Shown here: piece after piece, positions 7,004 to 13,676 of the stretch
How positions within the stretch are numbered: position 1 is the stretch's first letter
Layout: each line of letters opens with the position of its first letter
Assembly (NCBI GenBank): GCA_945878515.1
Contig: CAMCTL010000088.1
Location: forward strand, 1-13,676
Source of the DNA: Flavobacterium psychrophilum
GTDB taxonomy: Bacteria; Bacteroidota; Bacteroidia; Flavobacteriales; Flavobacteriaceae
DNA length: 13,676 nucleotides
Direction: 5' to 3'
Notes under the pieces: model-generated
Database searches by the model: none
What the model was told of the DNA's origin: nothing
What the model saw: the letters and a program-made list of their open reading frames with translations, nothing else
Translations under genes and position numbers: made by a program

Positions 7004-7414
7004 TTAGCAATACTCGTTGAAAGCGTCTTTCAAATTGTCAGCTATCAATTCGGCAGGGCGACCTTCGATGTGGTGACGCTCAAGCATGTGAACTAATTCA
7101 CCGTTTTTGAACAAGGCAATACTTGGTGATGATGGAGGAAAAGGGAACATGTGTTGTCTTGCAGCATCAACAGCCTCTTTATCAACTCCAGCAAAAACTG
7201 TAATTAAATGATCAGGTTTTTTTGCGCCTTCTAAGCTCATTGCCGATCCGGGACGTGCATTTCTAGCAGCACAACCACAAACCGAATTCACAACCACTAA
7301 TGTCGTTCCTTCTGCTTTTATAGCAGCATCTACGGCTGCAGCATTATGTAAATCTTGAAAACCAACAGCAGTCAATTCAGCTTGCATTGGTAATACCATT
7401 TCTTGTGGATACAT
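7004..7414 (-). CDS. BrxA/BrxB family bacilliredoxin
   Basis: This 136-residue protein has the family motif VNSVCGCAARNARPG, with the redox pair Cys46-Gly-Cys48, and later MFPFPPSSPSIALF and LERHHIEGR, all conserved in the BrxA/BrxB (YphP/YqiW, DUF1094) family. The fold is thioredoxin-like and the protein is cytoplasmic. In Bacillus the enzyme removes bacillithiol from mixed disulfides on proteins. Its presence suggests that this organism makes bacillithiol, as genes for its synthesis are known in many Bacteroidota. The protein ends in an extra cysteine (Cys136). The start follows an unusual 7-bp periodic leader that reaches to 3 nt before the ATG. The gene is closed by its own hairpin terminator, so it is probably monocistronic. 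BrxA and BrxB cannot be told apart here. Confidence 0.92.
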   Translation of the reverse strand: MYPQEMVLPMQAELTAVGFQDLHNAAAVDAAIKAEGTTLVVVNSVCGCAARNARPGSAMSLEGAKKPDHLITVFAGVDKEAVDAARQHMFPFPPSSPSIALFKNGELVHMLERHHIEGRPAELIADNLKDAFNEYC

Positions 7415-7417
7415 ATT

Positions 7418-7459
7418 ATTTTAGATTTTAGATTAACGATTTTAGATTGCAGATTTATC
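7418..7459. repeat. 7-bp periodic repeat in the bacilliredoxin leader
   Basis: Six heptads in exact phase on the plus strand: ATTTTAG, ATTTTAG, ATTAACG, ATTTTAG, ATTGCAG, ATTTATC. Three are identical and positions 1-2 (AT) and mostly 3 (T) are constant. On the transcript strand this is a CTAAAAT-type repeat that ends 3 nt before the start codon, where the ribosome would bind. A TATCTTTA sequence (minus strand, 7476-7483) close to the -7 promoter consensus lies just upstream. Confidence 0.75.
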
Positions 7460-7591
7460 TACAAAAAAATCGCTGTAAAGATAATGAGTTTTCTAATTTG
7501 AAGTAAGTTTGGATTATAAAGTTTTGTTATAGTTTGATAATTGAATGAGAAGAAAAAAATCAACTAGGATCTTGTAATTTAAAATGGAATT

Positions 7592-10500
7592 TTAAAAAAC
7601 TACTTTTTGAGAAATTTCTTGGTTGCTGAATAACTTAACTTTAATTATAAATATGCCTGATAGTTTTGTTGGTTTATCTAGAATTATATTGGAATTGTTG
7701 AGGTTATTTTTTGACAATAATTTTTTACCTGTCAGGTCATAAACTGTTGCCGAGATAATTTTTTCTATAGTCGAATTGATTTTAATTAGGTCTTTAGTAG
7801 TAGATATTATAATAGTTTCTTTATCTAGCGAAGGTTTATTTGTACCTAACGATTCATTTGTGAAGGTCAATTCGAAACGTTTATCAAACCTGCCAATTCC
7901 AGTCGAAAAGAGATAGGCACTTTTATTTAAGTCGTGTTCAATTCCTAATAATTTATCTTTAAGGTAGATATTTTGATTAGTAAAAAAGCCATCCACATTA
8001 TCAATATTGAAGTAAAAATCGCCTGAAATCGAGGTTTCATATCCAACAGGTACAATTTCATTTTCATCAAACGGCAATTGTCTTCCTTGAATTACCAAAT
8101 CTCTATTATCTAATAAAGTATAAATAGAAATGGGACTATCTGTATTGACTGTACCATCATACCGAGAGTCGTAGTTGTTTGTCGCTCCATTTACATATCC
8201 CAACAAGAGCTGCCTGAAATTGCTTTTATTACTCACATTAAGCCAAACCCTGCCTTCCTTAAGTTTAGATAATGCGCCAGTTGTTAATGGTGAAAGCTGT
8301 TTAGATGTTGGTTTCTTTTTAAAAAATTGGGTATTTACATTGTCTATTAAGCGCATACTGTTGTCAAAATGAGCAAAGCCGTCTTTCTTAACTTCAACAA
8401 AAAATCCCTGACCAGATGCTATTTTGCCAGTTGGAATCAAAACTCCTGCTGCTGCAGTTGTAGCTTTTGCCGCAGTTGCCGTACCTCCCGTAAAATTCCA
8501 AGTAGCGTAATCGTTTGGATTATAGTTGTACAAATAAGGGTCGTCAGGGAGATAAACTGTATTTGTATTTGAAGTTATAGAAGTCCAAAAGTATAAAGTG
8601 CTTTCCAATGAATCGTTGTGTGGATTTGATAAAAACGTTTTTGCATCGATAGCACACGGATATGGATTTGAGAGTAATGCAAAATCTAAATAGTTAGAAT
8701 TGCTTGTTTGTGGCTCGGGATTTGTTGCAAAGTTTATTACCGAGGATTTAATTATTCCATTATTTGCGGTTCCTTTAAAAGTTACAGGAATACTTGACTC
8801 CGCTGTTCTAATTCGAGTAATAAAACCTTCTGCTGGCACTGTAGTTGTTAAGCTTTGCCAACCACCATTTGTTCCCGATTGCCATCTAAATTTCCAATCA
8901 AAATCAGAAGGAAATTGCGATATCACATTTTCTGAAACTGGAGAACCCCAATAGATATAATCTAGGAACTTCATTGATCGGGTATTTTTTGTTTGTTCTA
9001 TATATGCCGAAAATGTTTTCTCTTCGCAGCGTTGTACAAAATTACCTGAGTTTTCTATAACAATTTTTGCTGTCCCTAATGTAGTTACTGTGTTTAATGC
9101 TTCAATGTAATTCCCGTTTTTGATGGTAAGAGTTACACCTGTATTTACAGTAATGTCATTACAACTAAAACTTCCATTTGCTGCTGTAGAATAGTCTGAA
9201 CTTAGTATAACATTATTCCTATTTGTTGGATTTCCTGTGGGGCTCCATAAGCCATTATTCCATGTTTTAGTGCCATTTGACGCGCCTATTGTAACCTTTG
9301 AAGTATAAAACAAGTAAGTTCCAGGCAAAGTGTTTTTTGACGGGGAACCTGCATTAGACGCTGGAACGTTCGGGTGATTTGGGTTGAGCACTACAGCGTC
9401 GTCGGTTATTTTATTTTTATTGATGTCTCTATGATAAATTAGTGAGCTGGCATCATTACAATTTCCGTTTGTGCTTACCCACGCAAGCATTGCAATTGCT
9501 ATTTTAAAAGAACCAGAACAAGTAGGGCACAAAACTGTATTTACAGGTATTTTTATTGTGCTAACTACTCTAGTTAATGGGTCATCAGTGTAATCTTTGT
9601 ATTTTATTTTATTCACACCGCCGGCTGTAAGCAGGGCATTATAAGCACTTGTATAAGTACTTCCATCCGCACTCTCGCCAATTGTTCTAGTAAAAATTTC
9701 ATTTGTACCTAAATTTACGGAAGAATTTACGAGTGTGAATTTACCGTTTATTTGATTGGTAAAAATTGAACCTGCTGCGGGCAGTGGAAAATCGGTAGCG
9801 TCTGGATCAGATTCATCGTCTTTATAGGCATAATACCAACTACTACAGCCACAATCGGTATGAGTTCCTTTAGTAAATAATTTAATTTCGGTTCCAACAT
9901 TATAAGATAAACCAGGATTTTGAGTGCCAAAATCAAAGTTGGTGCCATTATTACTTGAGAGCGCACCATCCATATCAAAAACCCGATTTAAACCAGAAAT
10001 TGGAGTCCCTGATTCATCTTTAACTAAAATCCCCATGTAAGATTCATAAATTCCACTGCTGTTAACGGCAGCAGGGTTATAATTTCCGTCATTAGGATCT
10101 CTTTCGCCAGCAGGTGTGGGGAGATATAAACTTATTGTTGCTTTAAAGTTGCTGTTTGAATTATTAAAATATACTGCTCCTGTGCCGTCAGTAGCTTCAA
10201 AATAAGCTTCAATATAGTAATCGCCATCAGTAGTAAAAAAGCTAGGATTAATAATTTGTGGCGTGTTTTGTTCTTTTTTAGTTGTGCCACTACAACTAGT
10301 TGTTCCAGTATTTGTTTGACTTATTGTTTGGTAAACAATGCTTGATGGATCAGCGATTGAAGTTGAATAAACCCGATATCTTAAATTTGCATTGGTTACT
10401 GCGGTATTTGCAATGCTATTTCCGCCTATGGATAATCCAGCATTTCTTGCTACTACGCCAAAGTCTCTAGAGTTAAAACTTGCATTTCCTCCTGGATCAC

Positions 10501-12973
10501 AAGCTTCGCTATGATTGGCACTGTACCAAGTTGTAGTAGAACCTATTTTGAAAGCAATTTTAGCAGAAAAGATGTTTTCAGTTACAGTAAAAGTCGCTTG
10601 AAAAGGAGTAACTCCTGTTTTATACCAAGTGTAGGTTATGCCTGCAGAAACAGCGGTATAATAAATTTCTGCAATATATGTGCCTGTTCCTCCAACTGTT
10701 CCTAAGCTATTTAAGCCAGCTACCATAGTTGTAAATGATGAAAGTTTCTCCCACTTCGTATCAGATATATTGCATCCATTTCCCGGTGCTCCATTGTTAT
10801 CCAACGCAATACTGTTGAAACTAGGGGCAATGCTTCCGTTTTTGTAAACTCTGAAATGCATAGTTGCCGAAGTGAACACGGTTCCTGATTGTATAATATT
10901 TCCACCAATGTTAATATTTTGTCCCTGAGCAACAGAGCCAACATTTACTACATTATTCAATAAATCAAATGCACCGTTTCCTCCGGGATCACAAATGTTG
11001 TTTACATTGCATCCAGTAAAATAGGTTGATCCATTATTGAATGCGAAATAGGCTTTGCCAGAATAGACGGGATGTATCGTTGTAAATGAAATTTCTGTAC
11101 CGTATGTAGTTCCTGCACTATTTGTAGCAAAAGAGCGCACATAATATAGGGTTAGAGGCGCTAATCCTGTTAAGTTGGAAGAGAAGGAACCCGTTGTTCC
11201 TGAGGCACTTATTTGTGTAACACCGCCGCCACCGATTACGGGTGTGGGATTAGTCGAAAAAACAATTCCTCTTGCAGTGATGGGGTCTCCACCATCCGAG
11301 GTAACATTTCCACCAGAGCCTGCAGCATTAGAACTTATTGCTGTTGCCGCAGTTGTTGTTGCAAGTATCGGAGCGGTATCGGTAGTAAAAGAGCCTTGAG
11401 AGGTGTAAACTGTACCACCATTATTGGTTGCAAAAGCTTTATAATAATACAGTGTTCCTGAAGAAAGTCCTGTGACGCTTTGCGTAAAAGTTCCTGCGCT
11501 AAAAGTTCCTGTTGATGATACTTTGATGCCGGTTCCATCTGGAAAATTATTTGAAGTGCTATAAAAAAAGCCTCGCTCTGTAACCGATGAACAACCTATT
11601 GATGTAATATTACCTCCTAATGTTGCTGAAAAGGGATTCACCACATTAGTTGTAGGCGATGTAAGTGTAGGCGGCAAATTTGTAACAGTAACCGCTACTG
11701 TTCTTACTCCACTTGTACCACAACTATTTCCAGCAGTTACGGTAATGTCGCCGCCTTGATTTAGGCCGCCAGTGGTAACTGTAATCGAATTAGTACCTTG
11801 TCCCGCTGTGATCGACCAAAAAGCAGGTATAGTCCAAGTGTATGTCGAGGCTCCACTCACAGGACTAACGCTGTAAACCTGAGAACTAATCGATGGACAT
11901 TGAGCAGTTGTTCCTGTTATAGTTCCTGGTGTTGCTGGAATATCATTGATAGTAAAGTAGGAAGTGCTTGGTTGGATTAAATCTGTTTTTAGTTTTGAAA
12001 ACGAAGTGTCTCTATTCGGAGTAATACTTATACCATCAGCCATAATTGACATCCTTACGCTCTTATTTTTTGCAGATGTATTTATGTAAGTTGAACCACC
12101 ACGTAAAACAACATAACACCGCAAACCACCTGATGTGTTTTGAGGAATTGAAATACCTAAAGAGTCACTGCCATATTCATTATTTGATGTTGAATTGCCA
12201 CTAAAATTACCATATAATATAGCAGAAGATTCAGAACCACCGAAGGTTTCTGTTCCGGTTGCAGGTTCATAATATAAAATAAAAGCATCATTATTTAGAT
12301 CAGTAGTTTCAGTAGCACTACCATCATTTGAAATCCAAAGTCTGTTAAGGGTTTGGCCAGCAGTATTGTTATTGGATATGGTAAAGGTTAATACCACATT
12401 GGAATTAGTCGAAGAATAGCACACATTACTTGTCAGAGCATCTGTTTTTGGTACAACATCCATAACAAAAAAGGAACGCTCATTAAAGCATGTATTTGTA
12501 GGTGTCATATTTGAATGACTGTAAGAAGGCCCGCAATATCTGAGAAAAACAGAAGAATAAAGAATATTTCCAGCATTGACACTAGTGGAAAAATTGCTTG
12601 TTGTATCATCACCTCGAGCACAACTCCCAAGGGCACTATAGTTATATAGATTAGAATTTGGACCAGCTAAATAGGTGCGCACCCCATATTGTTCGATGTT
12701 GCCATAACCTCCATTTGCTACCCAAAAATTTGTAGTTGTAGCATCTTTTTCAATATAACCGTATTGCCCTAAACCACCAGATGTTCTGATGAAAGGTTGT
12801 GCATAAGCAGAATTGCTTATTATAATTCCAAATAGAACAAGCGGGAAAATTTTCAAAAAGAATTTTAGAAGTTTATAATCTTTTTCAAAACAGTTCAGTA
12901 CATAACAATTCCGTCTTGTCAGCGATAAAAAAAACAAAAATTTAAAGCGGAAGAAATTAAATGCTGTTGTCAT
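7592..12973 (-). CDS. Giant multidomain T9SS-secreted surface protein with type A sorting domain
   Basis: This 1793-residue protein has a signal peptide ending SNSAYA before Gln59, preceded by an unusual 30-odd-residue N-terminal extension. Residues 59-345 are a Thr/Asn/Ser-rich region of no recognised family. A PKD-like domain (about 347-432, TYTWTIPAFWSITAG) is followed by two Fn3-like modules (434-533 and 534-634, each with GGN(I/V)TS, RGxxxST and a LYYxxxFATN end). Two copies of a CDPGGN module follow (637-797, 802-949). Residues 950-1230 are unrecognised. Residues 1235-1345 (TWNNGLWSP, YIYWGSPVS) and 1650-1705 (FYFNIDNVDG, FELTFTN) are common in Flavobacterium T9SS cargo. The last 75 residues (VYDLTGKKLL and a beta-rich end) are a type A sorting domain for outer-membrane export and anchoring. 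Probably an adhesin or surface protein; no catalytic motif is visible. No frameshift was found. Confidence 0.88.
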   Translation of the reverse strand: MTTAFNFFRFKFLFFLSLTRRNCYVLNCFEKDYKLLKFFLKIFPLVLFGIIISNSAYAQPFIRTSGGLGQYGYIEKDATTTNFWVANGGYGNIEQYGVRTYLAGPNSNLYNYSALGSCARGDDTTSNFSTSVNAGNILYSSVFLRYCGPSYSHSNMTPTNTCFNERSFFVMDVVPKTDALTSNVCYSSTNSNVVLTFTISNNNTAGQTLNRLWISNDGSATETTDLNNDAFILYYEPATGTETFGGSESSAILYGNFSGNSTSNNEYGSDSLGISIPQNTSGGLRCYVVLRGGSTYINTSAKNKSVRMSIMADGISITPNRDTSFSKLKTDLIQPSTSYFTINDIPATPGTITGTTAQCPSISSQVYSVSPVSGASTYTWTIPAFWSITAGQGTNSITVTTGGLNQGGDITVTAGNSCGTSGVRTVAVTVTNLPPTLTSPTTNVVNPFSATLGGNITSIGCSSVTERGFFYSTSNNFPDGTGIKVSSTGTFSAGTFTQSVTGLSSGTLYYYKAFATNNGGTVYTSQGSFTTDTAPILATTTAATAISSNAAGSGGNVTSDGGDPITARGIVFSTNPTPVIGGGGVTQISASGTTGSFSSNLTGLAPLTLYYVRSFATNSAGTTYGTEISFTTIHPVYSGKAYFAFNNGSTYFTGCNVNNICDPGGNGAFDLLNNVVNVGSVAQGQNINIGGNIIQSGTVFTSATMHFRVYKNGSIAPSFNSIALDNNGAPGNGCNISDTKWEKLSSFTTMVAGLNSLGTVGGTGTYIAEIYYTAVSAGITYTWYKTGVTPFQATFTVTENIFSAKIAFKIGSTTTWYSANHSEACDPGGNASFNSRDFGVVARNAGLSIGGNSIANTAVTNANLRYRVYSTSIADPSSIVYQTISQTNTGTTSCSGTTKKEQNTPQIINPSFFTTDGDYYIEAYFEATDGTGAVYFNNSNSNFKATISLYLPTPAGERDPNDGNYNPAAVNSSGIYESYMGILVKDESGTPISGLNRVFDMDGALSSNNGTNFDFGTQNPGLSYNVGTEIKLFTKGTHTDCGCSSWYYAYKDDESDPDATDFPLPAAGSIFTNQINGKFTLVNSSVNLGTNEIFTRTIGESADGSTYTSAYNALLTAGGVNKIKYKDYTDDPLTRVVSTIKIPVNTVLCPTCSGSFKIAIAMLAWVSTNGNCNDASSLIYHRDINKNKITDDAVVLNPNHPNVPASNAGSPSKNTLPGTYLFYTSKVTIGASNGTKTWNNGLWSPTGNPTNRNNVILSSDYSTAANGSFSCNDITVNTGVTLTIKNGNYIEALNTVTTLGTAKIVIENSGNFVQRCEEKTFSAYIEQTKNTRSMKFLDYIYWGSPVSENVISQFPSDFDWKFRWQSGTNGGWQSLTTTVPAEGFITRIRTAESSIPVTFKGTANNGIIKSSVINFATNPEPQTSNSNYLDFALLSNPYPCAIDAKTFLSNPHNDSLESTLYFWTSITSNTNTVYLPDDPYLYNYNPNDYATWNFTGGTATAAKATTAAAGVLIPTGKIASGQGFFVEVKKDGFAHFDNSMRLIDNVNTQFFKKKPTSKQLSPLTTGALSKLKEGRVWLNVSNKSNFRQLLLGYVNGATNNYDSRYDGTVNTDSPISIYTLLDNRDLVIQGRQLPFDENEIVPVGYETSISGDFYFNIDNVDGFFTNQNIYLKDKLLGIEHDLNKSAYLFSTGIGRFDKRFELTFTNESLGTNKPSLDKETIIISTTKDLIKINSTIEKIISATVYDLTGKKLLSKNNLNNSNIILDKPTKLSGIFIIKVKLFSNQEISQKVVF
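10127..10570 (-). repeat. CDPGGN module, copy 2 (residues 802-949 of the giant protein)
   Basis: This copy runs from FSAKIAFKIGSTTTW through ACDPGGNASF, LSIGGNSI and NLRYRVY to DYYIEAYFEAT and a final SNFKATISL. It aligns along its whole length with the preceding copy at 10583-11065, with the same order of motifs and similar spacing, but is clearly diverged. Confidence 0.75.
10583..11065 (-). repeat. CDPGGN module, copy 1 (residues 637-797 of the giant protein)
   Basis: This copy runs from YSGKAYFAFNNGSTYF through ICDPGGNGAF, INIGGNII and TMHFRVYKNGS to TYIAEIYYTAV and PFQATFTV. The shared signature with copy 2 is an aromatic residue plus SGK/SAK start, CDPGGN, IGGN, RVY, a YIxExY strand and an FxAT end. 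I do not recognise the module as a named domain. Confidence 0.75.
11072..11674 (-). repeat. Two tandem Fn3-like modules in the giant protein
   Basis: Residues 434-533 and 534-634 are two roughly 100-residue copies sharing the order GGN(I/V)TS, ERGFFYST or ARGIVFST, a Gly/Ser/Thr strand, TGLxxxTLYYxxxFATN and a final SFTT. Such modules are common in surface proteins of Bacteroidota and act as spacers or adhesive domains. Confidence 0.75.
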
Positions 12974-13282
12974 TTTTAAAAAATTAATAACACAACTATG
13001 AAGGCTATAATTGTTATAATAAAATTAGGGAAAATAAAATTAAAAAATAATTCTGAAGAAATAGTAATCGATGTCATTGACCGCAAACTATTACGTTGTA
13101 GTTGGATAAGTTTTCTGGTGTTTAACATTACGAAAGTTTTTTACTATGTTTTTATTCTGAATTTTAGTTGGGTATTTGAGTTTGTTTTTAAAAAATTAAA
13201 TATTTAAATATGGTTATAGAATTGAATTATAAAGTTTTATGATACATTTTTTATTTTAAAGGCGCTTTCTAAGAAAGACTTT
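12974..13282. other. AT-rich intergenic region upstream of the giant protein gene
   Basis: This 309-bp gap separates the thioredoxin-like gene from the giant protein gene. It must hold the latter's promoter, but no good TAnnTTTG element is present; the nearest are TAGTTGTG (minus strand, 12991-12998) and TAGTTTG (13086-13092), both imperfect. The giant gene's start follows TTTTTTAAAA, typical of Bacteroidota leaders. A plus-strand reading frame at 12998-13207 is judged spurious. Confidence 0.6.
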
Positions 13283-13676
13283 TTACTTGACTTTTTTTAG
13301 AATCTCATGCAATTCTTTACTGTTTAAAAAAGATTGCTTTTCAAAAACAATTGCATAATCAGTTTGCAAAATAGTAACCGTCGGATAAACCACTTGCGAG
13401 TTATTGGTTGCCAATGCTGTAGCGAGTTCGTGAATGCCTGTGTTATTTCCGTTGGGGATAAATTGAAATTTATGATTATTAAAAAAAACCTCATTTTTAG
13501 TTTCAGCATCCAATGAAATGAAGTAGAAATCAGAATTTAAAATGTTGATGATTTCAGGATCTTTAAATGTGGAATTTTCCATCATCTTGCAGTAATTGCA
13601 CCAAGATGTATGAATGAAAACTACAAATGGTTTGGCGTTTTCTATGGATAACTTTTCGGCTTCCTCAAAAGTATGG
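13283..13676 (-). CDS. Thioredoxin-fold protein with WCxxC motif, 5' end cut by window edge
   Basis: The frame is open to the right edge, giving 130 codons plus stop. Upstream of the internal Met at 13585 it reads KPFVVFIHTSWCNYCKMM, the thioredoxin active site Trp-Cys-Asn-Tyr-Cys, so the true start lies outside the window and a start at 13585 would remove the active site. A YPT segment later supplies the conserved cis-proline. The protein resembles the thioredoxin_7/DUF255-like group of small thiol oxidoreductases, often periplasmic; whether a signal peptide exists cannot be seen. It sits upstream of the giant gene, separated by a 309-bp gap, so it is probably transcribed separately. Confidence 0.88.
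   Translation of the reverse strand, partial: HTFEEAEKLSIENAKPFVVFIHTSWCNYCKMMENSTFKDPEIINILNSDFYFISLDAETKNEVFFNNHKFQFIPNGNNTGIHELATALATNNSQVVYPTVTILQTDYAIVFEKQSFLNSKELHEILKKVK

Noticed and set aside
7578..7596. Hairpin TTTAAAAT-GGA-ATTTTAAA at the stop of the giant protein gene, as a terminator
   Set aside because: The stem is made only of A/T pairs, overlaps the stop codon and is not followed by a T-run on the minus strand.
11175..11461. Overlapping plus-strand frames inside the giant protein gene
   Set aside because: They lie antisense to the repetitive Fn3-like modules and have no start context or family resemblance.
12998..13207. Plus-strand 69-codon reading frame in the gap upstream of the giant gene
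   Set aside because: It is AT-rich low-complexity sequence rich in Lys, Ile, Phe and Val, on the opposite strand to every real gene, with no recognisable motif; chance is the better explanation.
13265..13277. Small hairpin CTTTC-TAA-GAAAG after the thioredoxin-like gene, as a terminator
   Set aside because: Only five base pairs, and the following minus-strand sequence is CGCCTTTAAA rather than a T-run.
1..13676. Mobile element, CRISPR, phage or defence system
   Set aside because: No transposase, integrase, terminal repeats, regularly spaced repeats, nuclease or helicase genes are visible; the genes are mostly recognisable core functions.

Overview
The window looks like a piece of a Flavobacterium-type chromosome (phylum Bacteroidota). 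The evidence is low GC, no Shine-Dalgarno motifs before the starts (A/T-rich leaders instead), a gldH gliding-motility lipoprotein gene, a very large secreted protein ending in a type IX secretion (T9SS) sorting domain, and an intergenic motif resembling the Flavo-1 RNA. Every gene I can support lies on the minus strand, so transcription runs from high to low coordinates. I see no transposase, integrase, phage gene, tRNA, rRNA or CRISPR array.

Layout in transcription order, right to left. (1) 13283-13676: the 3' part of a thioredoxin-fold gene with a WCxxC motif, cut by the right edge. (2) 12974-13282: an AT-rich gap. (3) 7592-12973: a 1793-residue T9SS surface or secreted protein with a PKD-like domain, two Fn3-like modules, a newly noted pair of CDPGGN modules and a C-terminal type A sorting domain. 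(4) 7004-7414: a bacilliredoxin (BrxA/BrxB family), with a 7-bp periodic repeat in its leader and a terminator after it. (5) 6478-6864: a small cysteine-rich exported protein, also with its own terminator. (6) 4975-6330: TrhO, the O2-dependent tRNA U34 hydroxylase, with an extra C-terminal elongation-factor-like barrel. (7) A compact operon: ricT (PSP1 family) overlapping gldH by 17 bp, then a class A penicillin-binding protein (PBP1A) 10 bp later. (8) 329-701: an intergenic region with a Flavo-1-like structured element and two interlocked 11-bp inverted repeats. (9) 1-328: the start of scoA, a CoA-transferase subunit, cut by the left edge.

Functional themes: cell envelope and motility (PBP1A, GldH, the T9SS cargo protein), RNA biology (RicT, TrhO), thiol redox (bacilliredoxin, thioredoxin-like protein) and ketone-body/acetoacetate CoA transfer (ScoA). 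Most genes are ordinary Flavobacteriia core genes. I did not find a convincing new multi-gene defence or metabolic system. The features most worth a second look are the TrhO C-terminal domain, the 7-bp periodic leaders before brx and ricT, the interlocked inverted repeats at 477-530, and the duplicated CDPGGN module of the giant protein.
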